From: Halomontanus rarus
GTDB taxonomy: Archaea; Halobacteriota; Halobacteria; Halobacteriales; Natrialbaceae
NCBI RefSeq assembly: GCF_029338335.1
Contig: NZ_CP119796.1
Reading direction: 5' to 3' (one strand)
DNA length: 64,000 nt
In this document: in pieces, positions 53,043-61,888 of the stretch
Layout of the letters: each line of letters begins with the position of its first letter
Position numbering within the stretch: the first letter of the stretch is position 1
Made by a program: the position numbers and the translations under genes
The notes under the pieces: model-generated
What the model saw: only the letters and a program-made list of their open reading frames with translations
Database searches by the model: none
Told to the model about the DNA's origin: nothing

Positions 53043-53226
53043 GCTCACCTTTGGCAGGTCCGACCAAATGAGTGTTTGCTTGTCGAGGGGCGGACCGATT
53101 CGGGCGAGTACTCGGCGTTGAGCCGCTGTGAGATCCCCGGTGGAGTGCCTCGACGACCCGCCGCCAACCCGCTTCCTGCCGTCGCAGGGCTAACCATTAG
53201 AACCGCACTGCTGGTAGCCGAACGCG

Positions 53227-54183
53227 ATGACACAGATCGGATACACCCTCTCGAGCGAGGAACACAGCCCGACCGACCTCGTCGACCACGCCAGCCGAGC
53301 CGAGGAGGCCGGCTTCGACTTCGTCTCGATCTCGGATCACTTCCACCCGTGGGTCCCCCAGCAGGGCCACTCGCCGTTCGTCTGGAGCACCCTCGGCGCC
53401 ATCGCCAACGCCACCGACGAAATCGAGGTCGGCGTCGGCGTCACCTGTCCCACCGTTCGCATCCACCCGGTCAACGTCGCCCACGCCGTCGGAACCGTCG
53501 CCGAGCTGTTCGACGGGCGCTTCACCTTCGGCGTCGGCACCGGCGAAAACCTGAACGAACACGTCACCGGCGAGCGCTGGCCCGAACACGACGTCCGCCT
53601 CGAGATGTTAGAGGAGTCGATGGACGTCATGCGAGAACTCTGGACGGGCGAGAACACGAGCCACCACGGGAAACACTACACCGTCGAGAACGCGAAGCTC
53701 TTCACCGTCCCCGACGACTCGATCCCGACCGTCGTCTCGGCGTTCGGCCCGAAGACGGCGAAGATGGCCGCCGAGTACGGCGACGGCCTCTGGTGTTCCG
53801 GCCCCCAGGAGGAGGTCGTCGAGGAGTTCGAGGACGCCGGCGGCGAGGGGCCGAAGTACTGCCAGCTCCACGCCTGCTACCAGGAGACCGAGGAGGAGGC
53901 CATCGACACGGTCTACGAGCTCTGGCCCAACGGCGCCATCGGCGGCGAACTCGCACAGGAACTGCCGTCGCCGAAACACTTCGAACAGGCCGCCGAGATG
54001 GTCGAACGCGAGGACATCGCCGAGGGCAGTACGATCACCGAGCCCGACCCACAGCGGTACGTCGAAAGCATCGAAGAGGCCGTCGACGCCGGCTACGATC
54101 ACGTCTACGTCCACCAGATCGGCCCGGATCAGGACCTGTTCATCGAGTTCTTCGAGGAGGAAGTGATGCCCAAACTCGAGTAA
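53227..54183 (+). CDS. F420-dependent LLM-class oxidoreductase (TIGR03557 type)
   Basis: A 318-residue luciferase-like monooxygenase fold protein. Conserved parts are SISDHFHPWVPQQGHSPF, then TCPTVRIHPVNVAHAVGTVAELFDGRFTFGVGTGENLNEHV. These match F420-dependent glucose-6-phosphate dehydrogenase-like enzymes. The family oxidises sugar phosphates or alcohols while reducing coenzyme F420. Position in the sugar cluster suggests a sugar substrate, but specificity cannot be read. A TATA-like ATTAGAA lies near 53195-53201. The gene is followed by an aldo/keto reductase (133-base gap). Confidence 0.88.
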   Translation: MTQIGYTLSSEEHSPTDLVDHASRAEEAGFDFVSISDHFHPWVPQQGHSPFVWSTLGAIANATDEIEVGVGVTCPTVRIHPVNVAHAVGTVAELFDGRFTFGVGTGENLNEHVTGERWPEHDVRLEMLEESMDVMRELWTGENTSHHGKHYTVENAKLFTVPDDSIPTVVSAFGPKTAKMAAEYGDGLWCSGPQEEVVEEFEDAGGEGPKYCQLHACYQETEEEAIDTVYELWPNGAIGGELAQELPSPKHFEQAAEMVEREDIAEGSTITEPDPQRYVESIEEAVDAGYDHVYVHQIGPDQDLFIEFFEEEVMPKLE

Positions 54184-54316
54184 CCGCATCGCACCCGTCG
54201 ATCACTTCGAGCGGATCGACGACCTCGAGATTCTCACCTATTAACGCTCCACGACCGAACGTCCACTTCGCCGCTTCCGCAGGCGTTTTTCCCTCTCCGG
54301 ATAGAATTCCGCATAT

Positions 54317-55303
54317 ATGGAGTACACTACCCTCGGAAACACGGGAACCACAGTCTCGAGACTCTGCTTCGGCACCTGGCGCTTCGGAAAGGAGACGAAC
54401 GGGGTCGTCGAAACCGACCGCGAGGAAGCCCACGAACTCTTGGACGCCTGCCGAGACCACGGCATCAACTTCATCGACACCGCTAACGTCTACGGGAACC
54501 CGAACGGGACCAGCGAGGAGTACATCGGCGAGTGGCTCGCAGATCACGACCGCGAGGACTTCGTCATCGCCTCGAAGGTCTACTTCCCCTTCGACGGCTG
54601 GGGCGAACCCGGACCCAACGACTCCGGGCTCAGCCGCAAGCACATTCGCGCCCAGATCGAGGGCACCCTCGACCGGCTCGGCACCGACTACCTCGACGTC
54701 TACTACATCCACCGCTGGGACGAGGACACGCCGATCCAAGAGACCCTGCGCACGCTCACCGAGCTCGTCGACGAGGGGAAAGTCAACTACCTCGGCGCCT
54801 CGAGCATGGCCGCCTGGCAGCTGACGAAGGCGCTGTGGACCAGCGACGTGGAGGGGCTCGAGCGCTTCGACGTCACCCAGCCGCGGGTCAACGCCGGCCA
54901 GTACGACGAAGTTACGGAGTACCTCGAGGTCTGCGGTGACCAGGATCTGGCCGTCTGTCCGTACTCGCCGCTGCAGGGCGGCTTTCTCACCGGCAAGTAC
55001 GAACGAGCCGGCGACGGTTCGGGCGACGTGATCACCCCCGACGGATCGCGAGGAAGTCTCAGCGGCATCTCCCCGACCGAGAGCGACTGGGCGGTCCTCG
55101 ACGCGGTCGAGTCCGTCGCCGACGAACTCGATGCGACGCCCGCGCAGGTGTCCCTGCGCTGGCTCATCGAGCAAGACGCGTTCACCTGCGTGCCCATCGT
55201 CGGCGCTCGCTCGCCCGACCAACTCGAAGAGAACGTCGGCGGCGTCGAGATCGAACTCACCGAGGCACAGTTCGACCGGATCGACGAGGCCCGGACGACG
55301 TAA
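54317..55303 (+). CDS. Aldo/keto reductase
   Basis: A 328-residue NADP-dependent oxidoreductase with the AKR (beta/alpha)8 signature. FIDTANVYGN (Asp/Tyr of the catalytic tetrad), VIASKV (Lys) and DVYYIHRW (His) mark the active site. It is close to the Kvbeta/YghZ-type subgroup rather than sugar-specific AKRs. It starts at ATG 54317, about 15 bases after a TATA-like TATAT (54312-54316 region). Substrates are carbonyls of unknown identity; the neighbourhood suggests sugar or aldehyde metabolism. Confidence 0.9.
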   Translation: MEYTTLGNTGTTVSRLCFGTWRFGKETNGVVETDREEAHELLDACRDHGINFIDTANVYGNPNGTSEEYIGEWLADHDREDFVIASKVYFPFDGWGEPGPNDSGLSRKHIRAQIEGTLDRLGTDYLDVYYIHRWDEDTPIQETLRTLTELVDEGKVNYLGASSMAAWQLTKALWTSDVEGLERFDVTQPRVNAGQYDEVTEYLEVCGDQDLAVCPYSPLQGGFLTGKYERAGDGSGDVITPDGSRGSLSGISPTESDWAVLDAVESVADELDATPAQVSLRWLIEQDAFTCVPIVGARSPDQLEENVGGVEIELTEAQFDRIDEARTT

Positions 55304-55366
55304 ACTCGAGTCCGCCGTCGATCGAGAACGGGATCGGGATCGGGATCGAGATCGAGAACGACGCTC

Positions 55367-55373
55367 TTTTTTT
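55367..55373 (+). terminator. T7 run after the aldo/keto reductase
   Basis: A stretch of seven T lies 64 bases after the stop, preceded by GATCGGGATCGGGATCGAGATCGAG, a short tandem repeat. Poly-T runs terminate haloarchaeal transcripts. The 55304-55518 gap otherwise shows nothing supportable. Confidence 0.4.
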
Positions 55374-55518
55374 CGGATGGATCGGATTCGTCTTTGGTGT
55401 CTCAGCCAGTACCGCCTCTAGAAACGGATTCCCCAGTCGATTCGCTCCCGATTCCTGACGTCGGTTACGACGTTCGTCTCGAGTCTCCGTCGGACGGGGC
55501 TCGAGGATGTTCCGAGAA

Positions 55519-56958
55519 TCAGAGTACGAGCGCGTCGACTAACACCGCGACGAGCACCGCACCCAGGAAGGCGTTCGAGGCGTGGAAGGACCGAAAGGCG
55601 GCGGCCTCAGTCTGCTCGAAGTGAAGTCGCACGGCGGCCCAGAGGAAGATTCCGCCGAAGACGACGACGGTGCCAGCGTACAGCGCGCCGAGGTCGGTGA
55701 TCCAGGCGAGGCCGATCGTCCCCAACAGTGTCGCGCCGATGTAGTAGACGATGTGTTTTCGGGTGACCGTCTCGCCGCGGACGACGGGCATCATCGGGAA
55801 GCCGCCGCGGGCGTAGTCGTCCTGGTAGGCCAGCGCGAGGTTGTAGAAGTGCGCCGGCGTCCAGAGGAAGATGACACCAGCGAGCGCCAGTCCCGGGAGA
55901 CCGATCTCGTTCGTCACGGCGGCCCAGCCGATGAGCGCGGGCAGAGCCCCCGCCGCACCGCCGAGGACCGTGTTCTGTACCGTGTTCGGTTTGAGCAACA
56001 GCGTGTAAACGACGCTGTAAAAGAGGATCGCCGCCAGTCCGAGCGCCGCAGCCAGCGCGTTGATCGTCAGGAACGCGGTCATCGAGGCCGCGGTGAGAAA
56101 GAGCCCGAAAATAACTGCGTTTCGGACCGGGATCACGTCGGTCGCGAGCGGCCGATCGGCGGTGCGGGCCATCCGCTGGTCGACGTCGCGCTCTAAGACG
56201 TGGTTGAACGTCCCCGAGGCGCCGATCGCGAGGACGCCGCCGCCGAGGGTGGCGACGATGGTGTAGCCGTCCAGTTCGGACCCCGCCGCTAGCGCCATTC
56301 CGGCGGCGGCGACGAGACAGAGCAGCCACATGAGCCGCGGCTTCATCATCTTGAAGTAGGCGAACGCGGTCAGCCGTGCGCGGGCCAGCAGTCCGGACGG
56401 GAGCGTTCGCGGGGTCGCCGTACCGGGGTCGGGCTGGTCTTCGACCGCTCCCTCGAGCGGGGCCGGCGAGACGGTGTCGGTTTCGTCTTCGACCCCGGTC
56501 GTGAGCTCGAGGTCCCAGGCGAGCGCGAGGACGACGGCGCTGAAGATGACGACGCCGAGGGCGAGGTGGAGCCCGGGGACGATCGCCGCCGGTCCGTTCG
56601 TCGCCGTCACCGCGCCGATGGCGACCTGGACGACGTAGAGGCCGAGTGCGGTTACGAGCGCGTAGCGGACGCGTACAGACGTTCCGAGAACGACGGCCAT
56701 CACGGTCGAGGCGGCGACCAGCAGGCCAACGACGACGGCCGCCAAGCGATGTCCCCACGCGATCGCGAGTTCGGTCTGACTCAGCGGGTCGATAGGGGTG
56801 TGACAGGTCGGCCACGTCGAGCAGGCCGCCGCCGCGTCGGTCAGTGACGTGGTGGCACCGATGATCAAGAGTAGGTAGACGCCGACCGCGGTCGCTGCGA
56901 GCAACCCCGAAAAGCGCGTCCGTGTCCCGAGTCGTCGGGCGGTATCTGACGGTGCCAC
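55519..56958 (-). CDS. ctaB: Fused heme A synthase (CtaA)-protoheme IX farnesyltransferase (CtaB)
   Basis: A 479-residue membrane protein. The N-terminal ~170 residues are a four-helix CtaA-like half with AWGHRLAAVVVGLLV and CSTWPTCH; the CtaB domain (about 200-479) follows. The prenyltransferase motifs are NHVLERDVDQRMART (NxxxD type) and YQDDYARGGFPMMP. The fusion makes heme O and then heme A, the cofactor of terminal oxidases, in the membrane. CtaA-CtaB fusions are seen in haloarchaea. A GTG start at 56958 is chosen: it lies 29-34 bases downstream of TATTTA/TAAATA (56987-56992), giving a leaderless start. The ATG further upstream falls in shadow sequence. Confidence 0.9.
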   Translation of the reverse strand: MAPSDTARRLGTRTRFSGLLAATAVGVYLLLIIGATTSLTDAAAACSTWPTCHTPIDPLSQTELAIAWGHRLAAVVVGLLVAASTVMAVVLGTSVRVRYALVTALGLYVVQVAIGAVTATNGPAAIVPGLHLALGVVIFSAVVLALAWDLELTTGVEDETDTVSPAPLEGAVEDQPDPGTATPRTLPSGLLARARLTAFAYFKMMKPRLMWLLCLVAAAGMALAAGSELDGYTIVATLGGGVLAIGASGTFNHVLERDVDQRMARTADRPLATDVIPVRNAVIFGLFLTAASMTAFLTINALAAALGLAAILFYSVVYTLLLKPNTVQNTVLGGAAGALPALIGWAAVTNEIGLPGLALAGVIFLWTPAHFYNLALAYQDDYARGGFPMMPVVRGETVTRKHIVYYIGATLLGTIGLAWITDLGALYAGTVVVFGGIFLWAAVRLHFEQTEAAAFRSFHASNAFLGAVLVAVLVDALVL

Positions 56959-57103
56959 GGTTTCTAGGTGAACGTTCGACCGAGCGTATTTAGCATCGGC
57001 GGTTTCACGCCGGACGGGTCGGCGAAAACACACCGCCGGGCCGGAAACAGTCGCCGCGAACACTCGAACGGTCGAACGCTCGAGCGCGTCACCGATCGGA
57101 CCC

Positions 57104-58300
57104 CTATCGCTCCGTCTCGTTACAGGCCGCGATGATGACCTTCGGGTCGTCGATCAGCCGGTTTTCCATGTAATTGCCCTTCCCCTTGCCGGCCCACTTG
57201 CGCTCCTGGTCGATGATCGACAGGAACTCGAGTTCCGAGAGGATGTCGCGGACGCGGCGGAGTTTCAGGTGCTCGGAACCTTCCTGTTCGCAGACGTTCT
57301 TGTACATTTCGTAGATGTCGGTCGACGGAATTCCCTCCTCCTCGGACTGCTGGGCGAGAAACGCCATCGCCTGGAGGACCATCTTCGCGTGGCTCGGGCT
57401 CTTGCTGATGAGTTCGGCGAGTCGACTCGTCTCCTCGCGTTCGTGTGCCTGGTCGACGCAGGCTTCCGTAACCGTCGATTCGCCCTCTTCCTCGGCGATC
57501 TCGCCCGCGAACCGGAAGATGTCGATCGCCTTTCGCGCGTCGCCGTGCTCGCGCGCCGAGAGCGCGGCCACGCGCGGAATGACCGCATCCTCGAGCACGC
57601 CGTCGTGGAACGCGTCGGCGCGGGAGCGCAGTATCTCGCGAATCTGGTTCGCGTCGTAGGGAGCGAAGACGTACTCGCGCTCGCAGAGGCTCGACTTGAC
57701 TCGCTCGTCGAGCGACTCCTTGTATCGAACCTTGTTACTGATGCCGATCAGACCGATCTTGCTCGCCTCGAGTTTGCCGGATTCGACCGCTCGGGAGAAC
57801 TGCATCAGGATGTCGTCGGATTCGATCTTGTCGACTTCGTCGAGGATCACCAGGGCGACGTCGTAGCGGTCGTCGACGATGTTCCAGAGCCGACGGTAGT
57901 ACTCGGACGTGCTGAGTCCGGAATGTGGAATCGTAACGTCGGTTTCGCCGGGATCGTTCAGCTGATGCCCGACGGACTGGATCGCCTGCGTTTCCGTGGA
58001 GTCCTGAAGACAGTCGACGTACGCGACGCCGACCGTAACGCCGTGTTTCGACGCGCGCTCGGTGGCCTGCTGGGTGATGAACTTCGAGCAGAGCGATTTT
58101 CCGGTGCCGGTTTTTCCGTACACCAACACGTTGTTCGGCGTGTTCCCTCGGGTCGCCGGTTTGATCGCGTTCGCGAGGTTCGTGAGTTCGGTCTGGCGAC
58201 CGATGATGCGGTCGCTGTCCGGGAGGTGGCTCACCTGCAGGAGTTCCTTGTTCTGGAAGATCTCGTCCCCGCTCCCGAAGTAATCGATCGAATCCGACAT
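57104..58300 (-). CDS. Orc1/Cdc6 replication initiator
   Basis: A 398-residue AAA+ ATPase of the Orc1/Cdc6 family. It has Walker A GKTGTGKS (62-69), Walker B VILDEVDKIE (151-160) and sensor segment IGISNKVRYKESLDERVKSSL. A C-terminal winged helix follows (about 305-398, with LKLRRVRDILSELEFL). It binds origin repeats and loads the MCM helicase. Its promoter region (GTTTAAGAG at about 58332-58340, minus strand) is followed by repeat R1 (58343), so the protein could control its own expression. The repeat array upstream makes this the likely initiator of the adjacent origin. Haloarchaea carry several orc genes; this is one of the shorter ones. Confidence 0.95.
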   Translation of the reverse strand: MSDSIDYFGSGDEIFQNKELLQVSHLPDSDRIIGRQTELTNLANAIKPATRGNTPNNVLVYGKTGTGKSLCSKFITQQATERASKHGVTVGVAYVDCLQDSTETQAIQSVGHQLNDPGETDVTIPHSGLSTSEYYRRLWNIVDDRYDVALVILDEVDKIESDDILMQFSRAVESGKLEASKIGLIGISNKVRYKESLDERVKSSLCEREYVFAPYDANQIREILRSRADAFHDGVLEDAVIPRVAALSAREHGDARKAIDIFRFAGEIAEEEGESTVTEACVDQAHEREETSRLAELISKSPSHAKMVLQAMAFLAQQSEEEGIPSTDIYEMYKNVCEQEGSEHLKLRRVRDILSELEFLSIIDQERKWAGKGKGNYMENRLIDDPKVIIAACNETER

Positions 58301-58342
58301 CGTCGTTCCCGACTCTCTGTCGCAGGGTCTCTTAAACGTTCG

Positions 58343-59039
58343 GAACCGGAGTGCCGCTGTATCTGGCGTAATTCTCGAGATAGATGGGCTCTAACACGGG
58401 TATCAGCCCCCGGAGTGCCGCTGTATAACTCGCTATCGACCCCGCGGTGCCGCTGTAAGCGCGACGGGAGACCCCGGAGTGCCGCTGTATGAAGTTCGGC
58501 CGGTTCCCGGCGCGATCGGATACTACCCCGAAATGCCGCTGTATGCGTTCTCTCTTCCAGTATACAGGCCTGAAACCGATAATACGCACCCCGCGTTGCC
58601 GCTGTATCGAGAAGACACACACCCCGGAGTGCCGCTGTATAGATTCGATGGAGTATCCACCCGAAACGAGCGCCGGGGCGGAAGTCAACTCGAAGACGTT
58701 CGGACGAAACGCCGGCGACTGATTCGGATAGAGGGGCACGAACACGAGCAGAACGCACCGAACACGAGTGGAAACGACGATACGAGCGAGAGTGGACGAG
58801 TATCCAACCGCGGCGAAACCGGGAGGGCGTTTTCACCTCGAGCAGTCGGACCGTATGCGACGCCGATCGAACCCGACAGTGTGCGACGCACTTAGTGATC
58901 GGTAACGCACATACCACATATAACTATATTGATTTAGACTCTACGGCGTCACTAAACCTCGAGACCGATCTTTCGAGTTGTCCGAAGAGATCTGTGGTTT
59001 CGGACGCTCTTCCGGACCCATACAGCGGCACTCCGGGGT
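58343..59039. other. Candidate replication origin: eight 20-bp elements and AT-rich stretch upstream of orc
   Basis: The element ACCCCGGAGTGCCGCTGTAT occurs as direct copies starting at 58343, 58407, 58439, 58471, 58525, 58588 and 58621. One inverted copy is at 59020-59039. The copies at 58471, 58621 and 59020 are perfect and TGCCGCTGTA is invariant in all eight. Start-to-start distances are 64, 32, 32, 54, 63 and 33, close to whole helical turns. An AT-rich tract, with ATACCACATATAACTATATT near 58910-58929, lies before the inverted copy, as in a DNA unwinding element. No gene is supported in 58301-59135. The element differs from the usual haloarchaeal ORB sequence. Confidence 0.8.
58908..58940. 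other. AT-rich tract (possible DNA unwinding element)
   Basis: The stretch running through CACATATAACTATATTGATT is the most AT-rich in the region. It lies between the seven direct repeats and the inverted eighth copy, the place where an unwinding element is expected. Assignment is by position and composition only. Confidence 0.55.
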
Positions 59040-59135
59040 GTCTCCGTTGGCTCCGTTCTCGACACGAGATGATGGATGCGCGATACGTACGACATCAGAT
59101 TCCTGCCAGAATGCATTAATGCAGTTCTCGACGGC

Positions 59136-59942
59136 TCACTGCAGATTTCCGCCGCCGCTGACTCGAACGATCGTCCCGACGACGTACGACGCCTGTTCGC
59201 TCCCCAGCCACAGGACGGCGTTCGCGAGATCCGCCGGCCGGCCCAATCGCCCCAACGGCCGGGACTCACCCCACTCTCGGAGGACGTCCTCGGACGTTCG
59301 ATCGGGATCGTCGTCGGCGATCATCCGCGCTTCCTTCTCGAGTTGGTAGGTCTCGGTGACGTCCGTCGAGATCGCGTTCATGCGGATGCCGTGGTGTGCG
59401 AGGTCGTGGGCCATCCGCCAGGTGAGACCGTTGATCGCCGTCTTCGAGGTGCCGTACAGGCCGCGACCCCCAGCGCGTCTGTCGCCGGTCTGACTGCTGT
59501 GGTTGACGATCGACCCCTCGATACCGTTCTCGATCATGTGCCGGGAGACCAGCTTCGAGGCGTAGAACTGCGACCGGACGTTCACGTTCATCGTGTACTC
59601 CCAGTCCTCGAGCGAGGCCTCGACCATCGACTCTTCCCGCGGCCAGACGGCGGCGTTGTTGACCAGCAGGTCGATCTCCCCGAACGCCTCGATCGCCGTC
59701 GCGACGAGGTCCTCGATCTCTTCGGGCGACCCCATATCCGCGGCGACGCCGATCACCTCGCCGGACGCCTTCGCCTCGAGTTCCGCGACCGTCTCCTCGA
59801 CGGCCGTCTCGGTTCGCGAGTTGATCGCGACGTTCGCCCCCGCGTCGACGAGCGCCGCCGCGATTCCGCGGCCGATCCCTTTCGTCGATCCGGTGACGAT
59901 CGCCGACTCTCCGGTGTAGTCGTAGCTGGTCTGGCCGACCAT
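59136..59942 (-). CDS. Short-chain dehydrogenase/reductase (SDR)
   Basis: A 268-residue enzyme with the classical SDR pattern. The cofactor-binding TGSTKGIGRG is near residues 18-27, NNAA lies in the Asn-type motif region, and HSSQTGDRR...YGTSK marks the Ser-Tyr-Lys active site. It likely reduces or oxidises a sugar or polyol with NAD(P)H. ATG 59942 is selected as the family begins with this strand; the upstream extension to 60023 is basic and shadow-like. It is divergent from the GH29 gene (157 bases). Confidence 0.9.
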   Translation of the reverse strand: MVGQTSYDYTGESAIVTGSTKGIGRGIAAALVDAGANVAINSRTETAVEETVAELEAKASGEVIGVAADMGSPEEIEDLVATAIEAFGEIDLLVNNAAVWPREESMVEASLEDWEYTMNVNVRSQFYASKLVSRHMIENGIEGSIVNHSSQTGDRRAGGRGLYGTSKTAINGLTWRMAHDLAHHGIRMNAISTDVTETYQLEKEARMIADDDPDRTSEDVLREWGESRPLGRLGRPADLANAVLWLGSEQASYVVGTIVRVSGGGNLQ

Positions 59943-60099
59943 GCACGCAGGTGGCTCGCACCGGCACTTAAAACTGCGTCCGCGAGCGCCCCGGTTCTCG
60001 CGCCTGTTCCGTGTCACGGCCACTCGAGAGCCGCTCGCTCGTCTACTCTCGACTTCCGGCGACCGAATCTACTTGACCGTTCGCGAAGTCGAACGGAGC

Positions 60100-61557
60100 A
60101 TGTCGACGTTCGAACCGACCTGGGAGTCGCTCGATACGCACGAGGTACCGACGTGGTTCCACGACGCGAAGCTGGGAATTTTCGTTCACTGGGGCGTCTA
60201 CTCGGTCCCCGCGTGGGCGCCGACTGACGCCGACATCGGCGGCGAAGAGGCCTCTCCCTACGCCGAGTGGTATCCGTACTACATGTACGAAGACGGGTCT
60301 CCCACCCGAGAGTATCATCGCGAGACCTACGGCGAGGACGTCGAGTACGCGGACTTCGTCGGCGACTTCACCGCGGCGAACTGGGATCCCGAGGAGTGGG
60401 CCGACCTCTTCGCCGACGTCGGCGCAGGCTACGTCGTTTTGACCGGCGAGCACCACGACGGATTTCCGCTGTGGGATAGCCACTACACGAAGTACAACGC
60501 CGCCGAGATGGGACCCGAACGCGACCTCGTGGGCGACCTATCCACTGCCGTTCGTGACCGGGGGCTTCGGTTTGCGCCGTCCTACCACGCGAACTTCAAC
60601 TACTACCAGCCAGGGTTCGAGGGGCAGTTCGGCCATCCCGACTTCGATTCCACACATCCCCACGACGACGAGGGCGGACCCGGACAGGAGTACGTGGACT
60701 TCATGAACGCGAAGCACCGCGAACTGATCCGCGAGTACGAACCGGATCTGCTGTGGTTCGACGTCCCGACGAAACACAGCGACGACGTCCGCGCGAAGGA
60801 ACTGATCGCCGACTACTACAACCGAGCCGCCGAGTGGGGCAAGGAAGTCGCGGTCAACGACCGGGCGTCGACAGATGCGATCGGACCGACGATCGACATC
60901 GAAGGCGACCGGTGGGACGGAAAGGCGTTCCACGGCGACTTCGTCACCCCCGAGTACACGACGTTCGACGAAATCCGCGAGGAGAAGTGGGAAGCCTGTC
61001 GGGGTATCGGCCACTCCTTCGGCTACAATCAGGTCGAAGAGGACGACGATCACCTCTCACCCGGCGATCTCGTCCGCTCGTTCGTCGACATCGTCTCGAA
61101 AAACGGGAACCTCCTGCTCAACGTCGGCCCGCGGGCCGACGGAACAATCCCCGAACCCCAGCGTTCGCGCCTCGAGGCGCTGGGCGAGTGGCTCTCGATC
61201 AACGGCGACGCCATCTTCGCGAGTCGACCCTGGGTCGTCGCCGAGGACGAGGCGAGCGACGTCGAGGTCCGCTACACCTGGCGCGACGGCGACTGCTACG
61301 CAACCGCCCTCGAGTGGCCCGGGTACGACGAGGCGAAACCGGGTTCGCTCTCGCTGTCGGTCCTGCGACACGTCGAGCACGCGCCCGCGGAAGCCGCGCT
61401 CCTCACTCGAGACGGTGATCGCGCGTGCGAGGTGACCGTGACGGACGAGACGCTCGCTCTCGAGTTGCCGTCCAGACCGGATCACGAGTACGCGTACACC
61501 GTTCGTCTCACCGGGGTGGCGAATCCGCGCATCGGTGTGGGGGCGACGGGCGAGTAG
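60100..61557 (+). CDS. GH29 alpha-L-fucosidase
   Basis: A 485-residue enzyme of glycoside hydrolase family 29. WFHDAKLGIFVHWGVYSVPAW (about 19-39) is a hallmark; GEHHDGFPLW (116-125) follows, and LLWFD (217-221) places the nucleophile at Asp221. A C-terminal beta-sandwich occupies about 390-485. The enzyme releases L-fucose from glycans or polysaccharides. There is no signal peptide, so it acts on imported oligosaccharides. Such genes are not universal in haloarchaea. Neighbours are an SDR, an amidohydrolase and a Gfo/Idh/MocA enzyme, which fits a fucose or deoxysugar route, by inference. ATG 60100 is the first in-frame start with family character. Confidence 0.93.
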   Translation: MSTFEPTWESLDTHEVPTWFHDAKLGIFVHWGVYSVPAWAPTDADIGGEEASPYAEWYPYYMYEDGSPTREYHRETYGEDVEYADFVGDFTAANWDPEEWADLFADVGAGYVVLTGEHHDGFPLWDSHYTKYNAAEMGPERDLVGDLSTAVRDRGLRFAPSYHANFNYYQPGFEGQFGHPDFDSTHPHDDEGGPGQEYVDFMNAKHRELIREYEPDLLWFDVPTKHSDDVRAKELIADYYNRAAEWGKEVAVNDRASTDAIGPTIDIEGDRWDGKAFHGDFVTPEYTTFDEIREEKWEACRGIGHSFGYNQVEEDDDHLSPGDLVRSFVDIVSKNGNLLLNVGPRADGTIPEPQRSRLEALGEWLSINGDAIFASRPWVVAEDEASDVEVRYTWRDGDCYATALEWPGYDEAKPGSLSLSVLRHVEHAPAEAALLTRDGDRACEVTVTDETLALELPSRPDHEYAYTVRLTGVANPRIGVGATGE

Positions 61558-61888
61558 TCGCGAGTCGATACCAGGACGGAGCAATTCGGAATCGAGGTCT
61601 CTCCCTCTCTTCCCCTCGCCGATCAGTGCGACCGACCACCACGATTTTGCGGACCGACGACGACCGTCACCCACGGCAGACGAGACGGATACCGACGATG
61701 GATCGCGTCTGGTCGCTCGAGGATGCGGACGAGTGACGATCCGATCCTCGAACGCACGCGAATGACGGGAACCGAACGTCGGACAGAGTGACGAAAAACG
61801 AACTGAAAACGAGAACCGAGAGCCGACTCGTCCCACACACACGCTTATACTCGAGTCGTTCGAATTTCCGCCCGACACGACGATACCC
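61558..61888. other. 331-base intergenic region before the amidohydrolase
   Basis: No gene-like frame is seen. CTTATACTC at about 61843-61851 is a TATA-like element, 37-45 bases before ATG 61889. A short GC-poor run, AACGAAAAACGAACTGAAAACGAG-like, lies around 61797-61815. A 12-codon frame at 61698-61736 exists but has no further support. Confidence 0.5.

Noticed and set aside
52086..54824. A 912-residue plus-strand frame across the TrmB, oxidoreductase and aldo/keto reductase genes
   Set aside because: It is Arg-rich and repetitive, overlaps recognised genes on both strands, and has no motif.
58343..58640. CRISPR array
   Set aside because: Spacers are irregular (12 to 44 bases), repeats vary, one copy is inverted 380 bases away, and no cas gene is present.
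58332..58745. Minus-strand frame with a repeated peptide IQRHSGV
   Set aside because: The peptide repeat is just the translation of the origin-like DNA repeats; no start signal or composition supports a gene.
61698..61736. 12-codon frame MDRVWSLEDADE
   Set aside because: No promoter spacing, ribosome site or coupling to the next gene.
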